From contig SYGM01000167.1 in assembly GCA_005799545.1 (NCBI GenBank), positions 18,661 to 82,660 of the forward strand: a stretch of DNA of 64,000 nucleotides, written 5' to 3'. This DNA is from Planctomycetia bacterium (GTDB taxonomy: Bacteria; Planctomycetota; UBA1135; GCA-002686595). The position numbers were made by a program, and so were the translations under genes. Positions within the stretch are counted from its first letter, which is position 1, and each line of letters opens with the position of its first letter. The notes beneath the pieces were generated by a model. The model had not been told where the DNA came from, searched no databases, and saw only the letters and a list, made by a program, of their open reading frames with translations. Below are positions 9,522-19,387 of this stretch, piece after piece.

Positions 9522-10727
9522 TCAAGTCTCCATGTCGGCGCGCGGGCGGAACAGCGCGACGCTGGCGGTGAAGCCGTGCAGGAAATTGCGGCCGCCCACC
9601 GGCCCGATCTCTCCTGCAGCGAAGAAACCGGCGGCCGGGATCGGCGCCGCAAAGGCTGACTGCATGCGCGTGATGTCGTGGTTGGGCTCGTCAAACATGC
9701 GGCTGCCGCGGCCATTGCAGGTGAACAGCAGTGCTCCCAAGGCCCCCTGTGCGGACTCCAAACCCGCTTCGCGCATCAGCTGGGTGAGATCCTCGCCGGC
9801 CGTGGATGCATCACGGGCCAGAAACTGGACCGTCATGCCCACTCGCAGCGAGTCGTCCGCGACCGCGATCGCGCCCGCCTGCGGGTCGATGCCCATCAGG
9901 CCGCGTACGAGGAAATCGCCGCGCTGGAAGCTGCTCTTGCGCGCGTCGAGCGCCAGACCGAGGAACGGCGCACGCGTGAAGAGCTCGCGCTCCTCGTCGT
10001 CGATCCCCTGCAGCATCTCCATCAGCGTGTCGAGCGCCTTGCGACCGCCGAGCTTCTGGACGAGGTTGTCCTTGCAGGCTGTGATCACCAGCGGGCGCCC
10101 GATCGGGCGGCAGCCCTGGCTGACGACGGAACGCAGCTCGACGGCTCCCTCGAGCACGATGCCGATCGCACCGACCTCGCGGATGCCGTCCGAAGTGAAA
10201 AGCATGTTCTGCCCGGGCCCCATGCCGCCGCTCGCCATGCCGCCGGTCACCGGCAGTCCGGGCAATTGCTCATTGAGGATCGCAAGGTAATCGGTGGCAG
10301 GGAACGTGTACGGATCCGCGAGCAGCAGCACGCTGGCCCGGTCGCGATCCTCGATGGGCGGCAGCCCCGAGAACGCAAAGCCGCCATCGGCCTCCTGCGC
10401 AGCGGAAACTTCAAATGCCCGCAGCTGAGTCCAGGGCAGCACCGCGGCAAAAGCCGACAACGCCGGTCCGTTTTCGATCTCCTGCGTGCTGCCGACGATC
10501 GACTCGCCCGTGCAGCCGATCAGAGTGCGGGCCTGCAATGCCCGGCCGAGCGCCGGCCCGAGTTGTTCGATGCCCTCGCCGTGGTGGTGGGACACGAACA
10601 CCACCAGCAGGTCAGGCTTGGCATCTGCCAGCTGAGTCCGGAGAGCTTGCGTCACGGCCGCGACCGCGCGGGCCGTGTCCGACTCACGGCTGAGGCTGCT
10701 GGCGAAGACCGGCGCAGGCGGGCGCAT
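9522..10727 (-). CDS. FIST domain (FIST_N/FIST_C) sensory protein
   Basis: LLVVFVSHHHGEGIEQLGPALGRALQARTLIGCTGESIVG...VTGGMASGG...GALLFTCNGRGSRMFDEPNHDI..PAAGFFAAGEIGPVGG.NFLHGFTASVALF. Confidence 0.88.
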   Translation of the reverse strand: MRPPAPVFASSLSRESDTARAVAAVTQALRTQLADAKPDLLVVFVSHHHGEGIEQLGPALGRALQARTLIGCTGESIVGSTQEIENGPALSAFAAVLPWTQLRAFEVSAAQEADGGFAFSGLPPIEDRDRASVLLLADPYTFPATDYLAILNEQLPGLPVTGGMASGGMGPGQNMLFTSDGIREVGAIGIVLEGAVELRSVVSQGCRPIGRPLVITACKDNLVQKLGGRKALDTLMEMLQGIDDEERELFTRAPFLGLALDARKSSFQRGDFLVRGLMGIDPQAGAIAVADDSLRVGMTVQFLARDASTAGEDLTQLMREAGLESAQGALGALLFTCNGRGSRMFDEPNHDITRMQSAFAAPIPAAGFFAAGEIGPVGGRNFLHGFTASVALFRPRADMET

Positions 10728-10730
10728 GGT

Positions 10731-11006
10731 TCAGGTCAGCTTGGGGATGTCGCCCAATCGGCGCCAGCGGACGACCTCGGCGGCGCTGAAGGAATAGTCC
10801 CGCTCCTTGACGTCCACACCGTACGTTGCGGTCTCGCGGATGTAGGCCTCGGGGTCGGTACCCGGTGCGGGCTGATGGATGTCGCAGTCGTGCATGTGCA
10901 CCTGAAAGGCATCGGCACTGTCAAAGCGTCCAAGGATCACCCGGCCGCTGCGGGTTTCGATGACTAGGTTGATGCCATGAGGGGCGGTGTGGATCGGCTC
11001 CGTCAT
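10731..11006 (-). CDS. Conserved hypothetical protein (91 aa)
   Basis: ORF immediately upstream of the FIST gene in the same orientation. Confidence 0.6.
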   Translation of the reverse strand: MTEPIHTAPHGINLVIETRSGRVILGRFDSADAFQVHMHDCDIHQPAPGTDPEAYIRETATYGVDVKERDYSFSAAEVVRWRRLGDIPKLT

Positions 11007-11014
11007 GGAGAAAA

Positions 11015-11044
11015 GCCTAGCGCAGTCCGTACTTCTGCGTAGGC
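11015..11044. promoter_or_regulatory. Inverted repeat in divergent intergenic region (candidate operator)
   Basis: GCCTAgCGCAG-tccgtactt-CTGCGTAGGC, 10 bp arms with one bulge, between divergent CDS starts at 11006 (-) and 11075 (+). Confidence 0.4.
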
Positions 11045-11074
11045 TAGAAAGCGCACTCCCGAAAGCTCCCCCTT

Positions 11075-12640
11075 ATGCGCGTCGCACTCGTGCTCGGTTT
11101 CCTTCTGCATGCGCCGGCCCTCGCGGGCAACGGCTTCTGGCAGCATGTCGGCACCGGCCCGATCAGCGAAGGCGGTGCCATCTGCACTCGTCTGTGCTTC
11201 CATCCGGCCGGGGATCCGATCATCGCCTACCACGACATGGCCGCCGGCGGGAAAGCCAGCGTGCAGCGCTTCCGCGCCGGTGCGTGGGAGTATCTGGGAG
11301 CCCCTGCGTCGGCCAGCGTGGGCACGGCCTGGTACAACGCGATCGCCTGCGACGCCGCCGGCAGTGTGTTCCTCGGATCGCGCGACTACATGGTCGGCGG
11401 CAAATTCGTGGTGCGCGTGCTGCATCCGGGTTCCGGCAGCTGGGAAACGGTCGGTACCAGCGGCGCTTCGCCCGATGAAGCGCACCACACCTGGCTGGAG
11501 CTCGATCCCTCCGGCATGCCCGTGATCGCCTTTCAGGATCGGGGCACGAACCCGATCGACATGGCGTCCGTCATGCGCTTCGATCCGGCCAACGGGGCGT
11601 GGAACTTCGTCGGCCCGCGCGGCTTCTCCCATGACACGAGCGCCTACAACAGCGTCAAGGTCGCCGCGGATGGGACGCTCTATGCCGCCCACTCCGATGT
11701 GGGGCTGATCAGCGGCGCAGAGGTCGGCCTCCTTAGCGTGCGGCGCTACGACCCTGCCGCGAACAGCTGGGTGACGCTTGGAAACCCGCTCTTCAGCGAG
11801 GTGTCGTCGCTCAACGCCGTGCTCGAGCTGGATCGCAACGGCACGCCGTGGGTTGCGCTGCATCGCTATCACCAGTCGATCCGCGTGTATCGCTTCGATG
11901 GCACGGATTGGCAGGCCGTGGGCGGTTCCGCCTCCGGAACCGAGCGGCCCACCTTCGAGAGCGAAGGGTATCGGCAGTGGACTTCGCTGTGCTTCGACAG
12001 CCAGAACAGGCCACACGTCGCCTATCAGCTCTTTGACTACGGCCACAAGGGCAAGGTGCGCCGCTTCAACGGGACGGACTGGGTCGCGCTGACGGATACG
12101 CCCTTCTCCATCGGAGGAGCGGACTATCTCGTCCTCGGCATCAGTCCTCAGGATGTGCCTTACGTTGCCTATCGCGACATGGGCGCCTCGACGCGTCTGG
12201 TGGTGCAGCGCTTCATCGAAGACCCCGTGATCTACGGATCGCCCGCCTCGAACTCGCTGGGCTGTGCGGCGGATGTGTGGGCGAGCGGGGGACTGTCGAG
12301 CTCGAACGCCAACCCCTGCTGGTTCGGGGCGAATCAGCTGTTCAGCCAGAAGAACGCGATGCCGCTGTGGTCACGCACGGCCGGCAACACGCCGTTCGGC
12401 GGCAGCACGCTGTTGCTGGGGCCGCCGATCCGTCGCACCGTCCTGCTTTCCACGGGAGGGGGCACGCACGGCCCGGATTGCTCAGGCACGCTGCTGCACG
12501 ACTGGAATGCGTACTTCCTCACGAGTCCCTCGGGCCTGAACCCGGGCGAATTTCTCTTCGCGCAGTACTGGATTCGCGATCCGGGCCTGCAGGGTTCGAC
12601 CTACCTGACGCGCGCGGTTCGCTATCTGGTCCAGCCTTGA
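11075..12640 (+). CDS. Secreted beta-propeller-like protein with C-terminal Planctomycetota-type module
   Basis: Signal peptide MRVALVLGFLLHAPALAG; repeated W-x-x-V-G segments; C-terminus YGSPASNSLGC...GSTLLLGPPIRRT...FAQYWIRDPG..LTRAVRYLVQP. Confidence 0.75.
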   Translation: MRVALVLGFLLHAPALAGNGFWQHVGTGPISEGGAICTRLCFHPAGDPIIAYHDMAAGGKASVQRFRAGAWEYLGAPASASVGTAWYNAIACDAAGSVFLGSRDYMVGGKFVVRVLHPGSGSWETVGTSGASPDEAHHTWLELDPSGMPVIAFQDRGTNPIDMASVMRFDPANGAWNFVGPRGFSHDTSAYNSVKVAADGTLYAAHSDVGLISGAEVGLLSVRRYDPAANSWVTLGNPLFSEVSSLNAVLELDRNGTPWVALHRYHQSIRVYRFDGTDWQAVGGSASGTERPTFESEGYRQWTSLCFDSQNRPHVAYQLFDYGHKGKVRRFNGTDWVALTDTPFSIGGADYLVLGISPQDVPYVAYRDMGASTRLVVQRFIEDPVIYGSPASNSLGCAADVWASGGLSSSNANPCWFGANQLFSQKNAMPLWSRTAGNTPFGGSTLLLGPPIRRTVLLSTGGGTHGPDCSGTLLHDWNAYFLTSPSGLNPGEFLFAQYWIRDPGLQGSTYLTRAVRYLVQP

Positions 12641-12763
12641 CTTGGAAATGGTTTCCTTGGACGATCTCTCGGTCTTGATCTAGAAACTCGCAAATTAGTT
12701 GGGAATCCGCGTTCGGTCTGACGATGCACCCCTCGGCAGACAACCCAACACAGGGAGCAATTC

Positions 12764-15016
12764 GTGAATACAGGCAGGCATGGCAGGCTTGCCCCGCTCG
12801 CACTCGCGCTGGCCTTGGCAGGCTGCGCAGGTGGCGGGTCAGGGGCAGAGGAGCAGGGACCGCTTCCCAGCGCGGGAGAGCATGCGATTCTCTTCTGCAC
12901 GCAGGTTCCCAACCCGCAGGATTTCACCACGATCACATCGACGTTTGGCAACCATCTGCCGGGTGTCGGAGCCGCGCCGCGCGGCGGCGATCTGTACATC
13001 CGCTACGCCGACGGCACGCTCAAGAACCTGACGCAGGCCGCCGGCTTCGGAATGGAGGGCCTGCAGGGCGCCCAGTCGATCGCCGTCCGCGAACCCTGCG
13101 TGCACTGGTCCGGCAACAAGGCGCTCTTCAGCATGGTGATCGGCGCTCCGGCGCAATTCGAGCAGGAGAGCTCGCGCTGGCAGATCTACGAGATCAGCGG
13201 GCTTGGCCGCGACGAAGTGCCGGTCATCACGCACGTTGCCAACCAGCCTGAGCAGTACAACAGCATCAGCCCGATCTACGCCAGCGATGACACGATCCTC
13301 TTCACGTCGGATCGGCCGCGCAACGGGGCGCAGCATCTCTATCCCCAACTCGATGAATACGAGGAAGCGCCGACCGTCACGGGGATCTGGAAGCTCGATC
13401 CGCTCACGGGTGCCCTGGAAATCCTCAACCACGCGCCCTCGGGTGCGTTTTCGCCCAGCATCGACAGCTTCGGTCGCGTGATCTTCACACGCTGGGACCA
13501 CCTCGTGAGGGATCAGCAGGCGGATGATGACAACATCTGCAACTGTGATCAGTTCGGCACGTTCAACTACACGAGCGAAGCCGCCGATGCCGTCTCCACA
13601 GGCAACAACGACGAGGTCTTCCCTGAGCCGCGTCCGCAGTGGCTGGGCTTCGTTGGCAATCAGATGCCCGGCTATTTCGGCGAACTTAACGGTTACCAGC
13701 CGCATCTGGTCGGATCCGAGGTCAACCACTTCTTCCCCTGGATGATGAACCAGAACGGGACGGAGGAGGAAACCCTCAACCACATCGGACGTCACGAACT
13801 GCACAGCTACGTGCCGCTCGTGCGTACGGATGATCCGGCCATCGTGTCGCATCTGGGATTCACTCCTTTCACCGCCAACGCCAACCCGGTCAACAACATC
13901 TTCCAGATCCGCGAGGATCCGCTCGTGCCAGGCAGCTACTTCGCGATCCATGCGCCCGAGTTCTTTACGCACGGAGCCGGGCAGGTGATCCGCCTCGACG
14001 GGCCGGCGGGCATGAACGCGGATTCGATGACGGTGGATTACGTCACGCATCCCGACACCGCCAATTTCGATGAGACGCCAGGTGTCCAGCACAGCGGCAT
14101 GTACCGCTCCATCCTGCCGCTCTCGAACGGGGATCGGGTCGTCGTGCATGCCGATACCACCCGCGAGGCCGGCAACGACGGTTCCGGCGGCGTCATCGAT
14201 CCTGTGTACAAGTTCCGCCTGAAGCTGCTGGTCGCGGAGGGCAACCATCACGTGGCCGGGGCCGCGCTCACCGCCGGCATCGTGAAGAACGTCTCCTGGT
14301 ACAGTCCCAACGAGCTTCTGACCTACAACGGCCCGCTGTGGGAGCTGTGGCCGGTGGAAGTGGTTGCGCGTCAGGCCCCTGCTCCTTCCATGCCGGCTCT
14401 GGCTGCGCCGGAACAGCAGGTCCTTGCGGAGGAGGGCGTCAGTCTGGCCTCGCTGCGCAGCTTCCTGCGCACGAACAATCTCGCGCTGATCATCAGCCGG
14501 AATGTGACGCGACGGGATCGCAACGACCTGCAGCAACCCTTCAATCTGCGAGTCGAGGGCGGCGGCGTGGAGACCGCGGTGGGCACGGGTGCCGTGTACG
14601 ATATTGCGCATCTGCAGATCTTCCAAGGCGATCAGATCCGCGGACTGACGATGGGCGGAGCGCAACCGATCGCAGGACGCCGCGTGCTGGCGCAGCCGAT
14701 GCACGATGCGGGGGCCACGAGCCGCAACCCTTCGACGCTCGGTGCGCCCGAGGGCAGCGTGCGCATCGCCGCCGATGGTTCGATGGCGGCACTGGTGCCG
14801 GCCAAGCGCGCGCTCAGCTGGCAGTTGACGGACTCAGCGGGCGAGCCGGTGGTGCGTGAGCGCTACTGGCTGACGTTCCAGCCCGGGGAAATCCGCACTT
14901 GCGCGGCCTGTCACGGTTTCTCCAGCGCGGATCAGAGCGGGAACGCGACGCCGATGAACCCGCCGGCCGCGCTCGGGGATCTGCTGCAGCATCTCAAGGA
15001 CACGGGCGAGCTGTGA
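12764..15016 (+). CDS. HzsA-related lipoprotein with C-terminal CxxCH heme motif (paralog 1)
   Basis: GTG start with AGGGAG upstream; lipobox LALALAGC; TolB-like ILFTSDRPRNG; ICNCDQFG; TCAACHGFSSADQ near the C-terminus. Confidence 0.75.
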   Translation: MNTGRHGRLAPLALALALAGCAGGGSGAEEQGPLPSAGEHAILFCTQVPNPQDFTTITSTFGNHLPGVGAAPRGGDLYIRYADGTLKNLTQAAGFGMEGLQGAQSIAVREPCVHWSGNKALFSMVIGAPAQFEQESSRWQIYEISGLGRDEVPVITHVANQPEQYNSISPIYASDDTILFTSDRPRNGAQHLYPQLDEYEEAPTVTGIWKLDPLTGALEILNHAPSGAFSPSIDSFGRVIFTRWDHLVRDQQADDDNICNCDQFGTFNYTSEAADAVSTGNNDEVFPEPRPQWLGFVGNQMPGYFGELNGYQPHLVGSEVNHFFPWMMNQNGTEEETLNHIGRHELHSYVPLVRTDDPAIVSHLGFTPFTANANPVNNIFQIREDPLVPGSYFAIHAPEFFTHGAGQVIRLDGPAGMNADSMTVDYVTHPDTANFDETPGVQHSGMYRSILPLSNGDRVVVHADTTREAGNDGSGGVIDPVYKFRLKLLVAEGNHHVAGAALTAGIVKNVSWYSPNELLTYNGPLWELWPVEVVARQAPAPSMPALAAPEQQVLAEEGVSLASLRSFLRTNNLALIISRNVTRRDRNDLQQPFNLRVEGGGVETAVGTGAVYDIAHLQIFQGDQIRGLTMGGAQPIAGRRVLAQPMHDAGATSRNPSTLGAPEGSVRIAADGSMAALVPAKRALSWQLTDSAGEPVVRERYWLTFQPGEIRTCAACHGFSSADQSGNATPMNPPAALGDLLQHLKDTGEL

Positions 15017-15106
15017 GTCCACGGGCATCGTGCCCGCGGTTCAAGAAACGCTCGCCCGTCAACCGACATCTCTCTCGGCAGTTTGCGCATCACAGAGGAG
15101 GTGAGC

Positions 15107-17350
15107 GTGAGGGGAGAGATTGCATGTGTGTGCTTGATTGTGCTCGGTTCCTGCGGCGGCGGTGGCTCGGGGGGCGATGACGGCTCGGCGGAGCCGTTGG
15201 CCCTGTTGGGCGGCAACCCCATTCTGTTCTGCACGCAAACGCCGAATCCGGTGGACTTCACGACGATCGCGTCGAGCTTCGGCAACCATGGCAGCAGCGT
15301 GGATGCCTGTCCGCGGGGGGGTGACCTGTGCATTCGCTACCCGAACGGGACCGTACGCAAGCTGACGGCCCTGGCGGGTTGGGGGCAGGGTGGCCAGCAG
15401 GGCGCGCAGTCGATCGCCGTTCGCGAACCCTGCGTGCACTGGTCGGGCAACAAAGCGCTCTTCAGCATGGTGGTCGGATCGCCGGGACCCGGCGAGGCGG
15501 ACACCTCGCGCTGGCAGATCTACGAGGTCTCGGGTCTTGGCATCAACGACACGCCGCTGATCACTCGAGTCGCCAACCAGCCGGAGGAGTACAACAATAT
15601 CAGCCCCATCTACGGAAGCGATGACTCGATCCTGTTCACTTCCGATCGTCCGCGCAATGGACGGGCACACCTCTACCCGCAGCTCGATGAGTACGAGGAG
15701 GTACCGACGGTTACGGGGATCTGGAAGCTCGATCCGGTCAGCGGGGATCTGCACATCCTGAACCACACGCCGTCCGGCGCCTTTTCTCCCTGCATCGACA
15801 GCTTCGGACGCGTGATCTTCACGCGCTGGGACCATCTGGTGCGCGATCAGCAGGCCGATGACGACAACATGTGCCAATGCAACCAGTTCGGCACCTTCAA
15901 CTACACAAGCGAATCGGCGGATGCGATTTCGACGGGCAACAATGACGAGGTGTTTCCTGAGCCTCGTCCGGAATGGCTTGGCCATGTGGGCAGTCACATG
16001 CCCGGCTACAGCGGCGAAATGAACGGCTACCAACCCCACCTCACAGGTTCGGAGGTCAACCATTTCTTCCCGTGGATGATGAATCAGGACGGCTCAGGCG
16101 AAGAGACGCTCAATCACATCGGACGCCACGAGCTGCACGCCTACATTCCGCTCGTGCGCGTGGATGACCCCAATATCGTCTCCCAGCTTGAGATCGGCCC
16201 CTTCTCGGCCAATCAGACGGCGATTCCGCACTGGTACCAGCTGCGCGAAGACCCGAATGACCCCGGGAGTTACTTTGCGATCCACGCGCCGGAGTTCTTC
16301 ACGCACGGAGCGGGTCAGGTAGTCAGGATCCACGCGCCGCCGGGACTGGAAGCCGATGACGTCACAACCCAGATGCTGACGCATCCCGACACGGCAAATT
16401 ACGACACGACGCCCGGCACGAACCACAGCGGGATGTACCGCAGCATCCTGCCGCTGACCAACGGCAAGAAAGTCGTTGTCCACGCCGCCACGGCGCAGCC
16501 CGCAGGCAATCTCGGTAGCGGCAACGTGATCAACCCGGTCTACAAGTTCCGTCTGCGCGAACTGCAGCTGGTCGGCAGCTGGTACAAGGCCGGTGCCGCG
16601 TTGACACGCGGCATCACGAAGAGCGTGTCGTGGTATCGCAACGGACAGCTGATGAGCTTCCAGGGTGCGCTGTGGGAGCTGTGGCCCGTGGAGGTCGCAG
16701 CACGGGCGGTGCCTCAGCCGACTGCCGTGCCGCTGGAGCAGCCTGAGCAGCAGATTCTCGACGAAGAGGGTGTCAGCAGCGCGACCCTGCGAGCCTTCCT
16801 GCGCTCCAAGGGCCTCGCGCTGATCGTGAGCAGGAACGTCACGCGCCGCGACCGCAACGATCTGCAGCAGCCTTTCAACTTGCGTGTCACGGAAGGCGGC
16901 GTGCAGACGATCGCCAAGCCAGGACGCGTGTACGACATCTCGCACCTGCAGATCTTTCAGGCCGATCAGATCCGCGGCCTCACGATGGGCGGCAGCGAGC
17001 CGATTCCGGGCCGCCGCGCGCTTGCGCAGGCATTGCACGACCCGACTGCGCTGGCACACAATCCTCCGGATCCCAACGGTCCTTCCGGAAGCGTGCGAAT
17101 CGCTGCTGATGGTTCCATGGCCGCGCTGGTGCCGGCGCGGCGAGCTCTCAGCTGGCAACTGACGGATCCCATGGGCGAACCCGTGGTGCGCGAGCGTTAC
17201 TGGCTGACGTTCCAGCCCGGAGAGATCCGCACCTGCGCCGCCTGTCACGGCTTCTCCAGCGCGGATCAGAACGGAAACGGGGTGCCGCGCAATCCGCCGC
17301 AGGCTCTGGGAGAACTCCTGCAGCATCTCAAGGACACGGGCGCGTTCTGA
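15107..17350 (+). CDS. HzsA-related lipoprotein with C-terminal CxxCH heme motif (paralog 2)
   Basis: GTG start preceded by AGAGGAGGTGA; lipobox LIVLGSC; collinear and highly similar to the 12764 CDS along nearly its full length, incl. MCQCNQFG and TCAACHGFSSADQ. Confidence 0.75.
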   Translation: MRGEIACVCLIVLGSCGGGGSGGDDGSAEPLALLGGNPILFCTQTPNPVDFTTIASSFGNHGSSVDACPRGGDLCIRYPNGTVRKLTALAGWGQGGQQGAQSIAVREPCVHWSGNKALFSMVVGSPGPGEADTSRWQIYEVSGLGINDTPLITRVANQPEEYNNISPIYGSDDSILFTSDRPRNGRAHLYPQLDEYEEVPTVTGIWKLDPVSGDLHILNHTPSGAFSPCIDSFGRVIFTRWDHLVRDQQADDDNMCQCNQFGTFNYTSESADAISTGNNDEVFPEPRPEWLGHVGSHMPGYSGEMNGYQPHLTGSEVNHFFPWMMNQDGSGEETLNHIGRHELHAYIPLVRVDDPNIVSQLEIGPFSANQTAIPHWYQLREDPNDPGSYFAIHAPEFFTHGAGQVVRIHAPPGLEADDVTTQMLTHPDTANYDTTPGTNHSGMYRSILPLTNGKKVVVHAATAQPAGNLGSGNVINPVYKFRLRELQLVGSWYKAGAALTRGITKSVSWYRNGQLMSFQGALWELWPVEVAARAVPQPTAVPLEQPEQQILDEEGVSSATLRAFLRSKGLALIVSRNVTRRDRNDLQQPFNLRVTEGGVQTIAKPGRVYDISHLQIFQADQIRGLTMGGSEPIPGRRALAQALHDPTALAHNPPDPNGPSGSVRIAADGSMAALVPARRALSWQLTDPMGEPVVRERYWLTFQPGEIRTCAACHGFSSADQNGNGVPRNPPQALGELLQHLKDTGAF

Positions 17351-17387
17351 TCGCGCGGGCGGTGCCCGGCCGCTAGCATGGAGCGCG

Positions 17388-18308
17388 ATGAAACTCGTGC
17401 CCTCCAAATGGATCTGGTCCAGCGGCAAGCTCGTCCCGTGGGAGCAAGCCACCGTCCATGTCATGACCCACGCGCTGCACTACGGCTCCGCGGTCTTCGA
17501 GGGCATCCGCGCCTACGAAACGAAGAACGGTCCGGCGATCTTCGGTCTGCGCGAGCACGTCAAGCGCCTCTTTCACTCCTGCCGCATCGTGCACCTGCCG
17601 CTGCGCTGGACCGAAACGGAGGTCGAGCAGGCCATCCGCCAGACGGTGCGCGAGAACGGCCATCCGCATTGTTACATCCGCCCGCTGGCCTTCCGTGGGT
17701 ACGGCGCCTTGGGCGTGCACGGAGGAGACAACCCTGTCGAGCTGGTCATCGCGACCTTCCCCTGGGGTGTCACGTTCAGCCCGGAGGCACTGGCCGCCGG
17801 CATCGATGTGTGCGTGTCGAGCTGGCGTCGCATGGCGCCCGACACGCACCCGGCGATGGCGAAGAGCGCCGGCAACTACGTCAACAGCCAGCTGATCGTG
17901 CACGAAGCGCGCGCACTGGGCTTTCACGACGGCTTGGCGCTTGACGTCAACGGCTACGTCGCCGAAGGAAGCGGCCAGAACCTGTTCCTGGTGCGCGATG
18001 GCAAGCTCTATACGCCGCCTGTCGGTGCTTCTATCCTCGCGGGCTTCACGCGGCATGCCGTGTTGTCTCTGGCGCAGGAACTTTCGATTCCGATCAGCGA
18101 GCAGCTCATCTCCCGCGAGATGCTCTACACCTCCGAGGAAGCCTTCCTGACCGGCACGGTTGCCGAGCTGACGCCGATTCGCAGTGTCGACCGTCATGCG
18201 GTGGGCATCGGCCGAAGGGGTCCGGTCACCGAGCGCATCCAGCAGCGTTTCTTCGCGCTCGTGCGTGGTGAGATCGCCGACCGTCACCAGTGGCTGACGC
18301 TCGCCTGA
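17388..18308 (+). CDS. ilvE: Branched-chain amino acid aminotransferase
   Basis: WIWSSGKLVPWEQATVHVMTHALHYGSAVFEGIRAYE..YIRPLAFRGYGALGV..YVNSQLIVHEARALGFHDGLALD.NGYVAEGSGQNLFLV.. Confidence 0.95.
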   Translation: MKLVPSKWIWSSGKLVPWEQATVHVMTHALHYGSAVFEGIRAYETKNGPAIFGLREHVKRLFHSCRIVHLPLRWTETEVEQAIRQTVRENGHPHCYIRPLAFRGYGALGVHGGDNPVELVIATFPWGVTFSPEALAAGIDVCVSSWRRMAPDTHPAMAKSAGNYVNSQLIVHEARALGFHDGLALDVNGYVAEGSGQNLFLVRDGKLYTPPVGASILAGFTRHAVLSLAQELSIPISEQLISREMLYTSEEAFLTGTVAELTPIRSVDRHAVGIGRRGPVTERIQQRFFALVRGEIADRHQWLTLA

Positions 18309-19387
18309 TCCTGTTGTTGTGCCTGGGCCTGCTGTGCGGAGAGCTCCGCGCCGCAGGTTCCCACCCCGATTCGGTCTCCAGCACGCGCATCACGGTCGCG
18401 GGGGAGCGGTTGGAGCTGCGCATCCGCACGGAGCTGCGCACATGGCATGAGGCCGTGGCCGTCGATGCTGATCTCAGCGGAACCCTCGAGCAAGGCGAGC
18501 TTGCTGCCGCACGCCAGCAGCTTGCAGCATATGTTCGCGCGCATCTGGAGCTGCAGCCAGTGCGCGACGGAGAACGGCTGGCCGCTGCAGTTCTGGAGCC
18601 GCAGCAGGTGGAAGAAGTGCAGCGTCCGCGCGGCTCCTATCCCATCTACGAGCTTGCGCTCGTCGCCGCACTGCCGCTCTCCTGCAACGGGCTCTTCCTT
18701 AACTCCAGCCTGTTTGAAGTCGAGAATCCGCTGCACAGGGATCAGTGCACGGTTCAGTGGGGAAGCCTGCCGCCGGTGACGCGGCTCGTCTGGGCGGAAG
18801 ACCCGAGCTTCCTGTTCCGTGCGGACGACGTGGAGTCATCCTCGCTGTTCGGCGGATATCTGCGTTCCGGGGTGGAGCACATCCTGCTGGGCTATGACCA
18901 CCTGGCCTTCGTGCTGGTTCTGCTGGTGGCTTCGCGCCGCCTGCGCCAGCTGGGTTGGGTAAGCCTCGCCTTCACGCTCTCGCATTCGCTGACGCTTGCG
19001 GCATCCACCTTCGGCTGGGTGAGCGTTCCCTCGCGGCCCGTGGAGGTCGTGATCGCGCTCACCGTCGCGTGGGTGGCGCTATGGAATCTGCGTGAGCGAG
19101 AACGCCGGCTGTGGCCCGAAGCGCTGGGCTTCGGCCTCGTGCACGGATTCGGCTTCGCAGGCGCGATCGGCGGAACCCTGGCGGCGGAGCCGGAAAAGCT
19201 CACTGCGCTGCTGGGTTTCAATCTCGGAGTCGAGCTGGGGCAGCTGGCGGCGCTGGGTGCTGGCCTGCTGCTGCTGCGGTTGCTCGGACGGAGCTGGTTC
19301 GCCACCGCGCGCGTGCGGATCGTGGTGTCGAGTCTCGTGGCGGCGCTGGCTCTTTACTGGGCGTTCTCGCGCGTGCTCGAAGCCTGA
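18290..19387 (+). CDS. HupE/UreJ-family membrane protein with N-terminal extracytoplasmic domain
   Basis: C-terminal GVEHILLGYDHLAFVLVLL..ALTVAWVALWNLRER..GFGLVHGFGFAGA of HupE/UreJ_2; GTG start overlapping the ilvE 3' end. Confidence 0.82.
   Translation: MADARLILLLCLGLLCGELRAAGSHPDSVSSTRITVAGERLELRIRTELRTWHEAVAVDADLSGTLEQGELAAARQQLAAYVRAHLELQPVRDGERLAAAVLEPQQVEEVQRPRGSYPIYELALVAALPLSCNGLFLNSSLFEVENPLHRDQCTVQWGSLPPVTRLVWAEDPSFLFRADDVESSSLFGGYLRSGVEHILLGYDHLAFVLVLLVASRRLRQLGWVSLAFTLSHSLTLAASTFGWVSVPSRPVEVVIALTVAWVALWNLRERERRLWPEALGFGLVHGFGFAGAIGGTLAAEPEKLTALLGFNLGVELGQLAALGAGLLLLRLLGRSWFATARVRIVVSSLVAALALYWAFSRVLEA

Noticed and set aside
12839-14704. 621-aa minus-strand ORF (and the similar 15059..16063 and 16094..17464 ORFs)
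   Set aside because: Antisense to the tandem lipoprotein paralogs; their mutual similarity simply reflects the sense-strand duplication.
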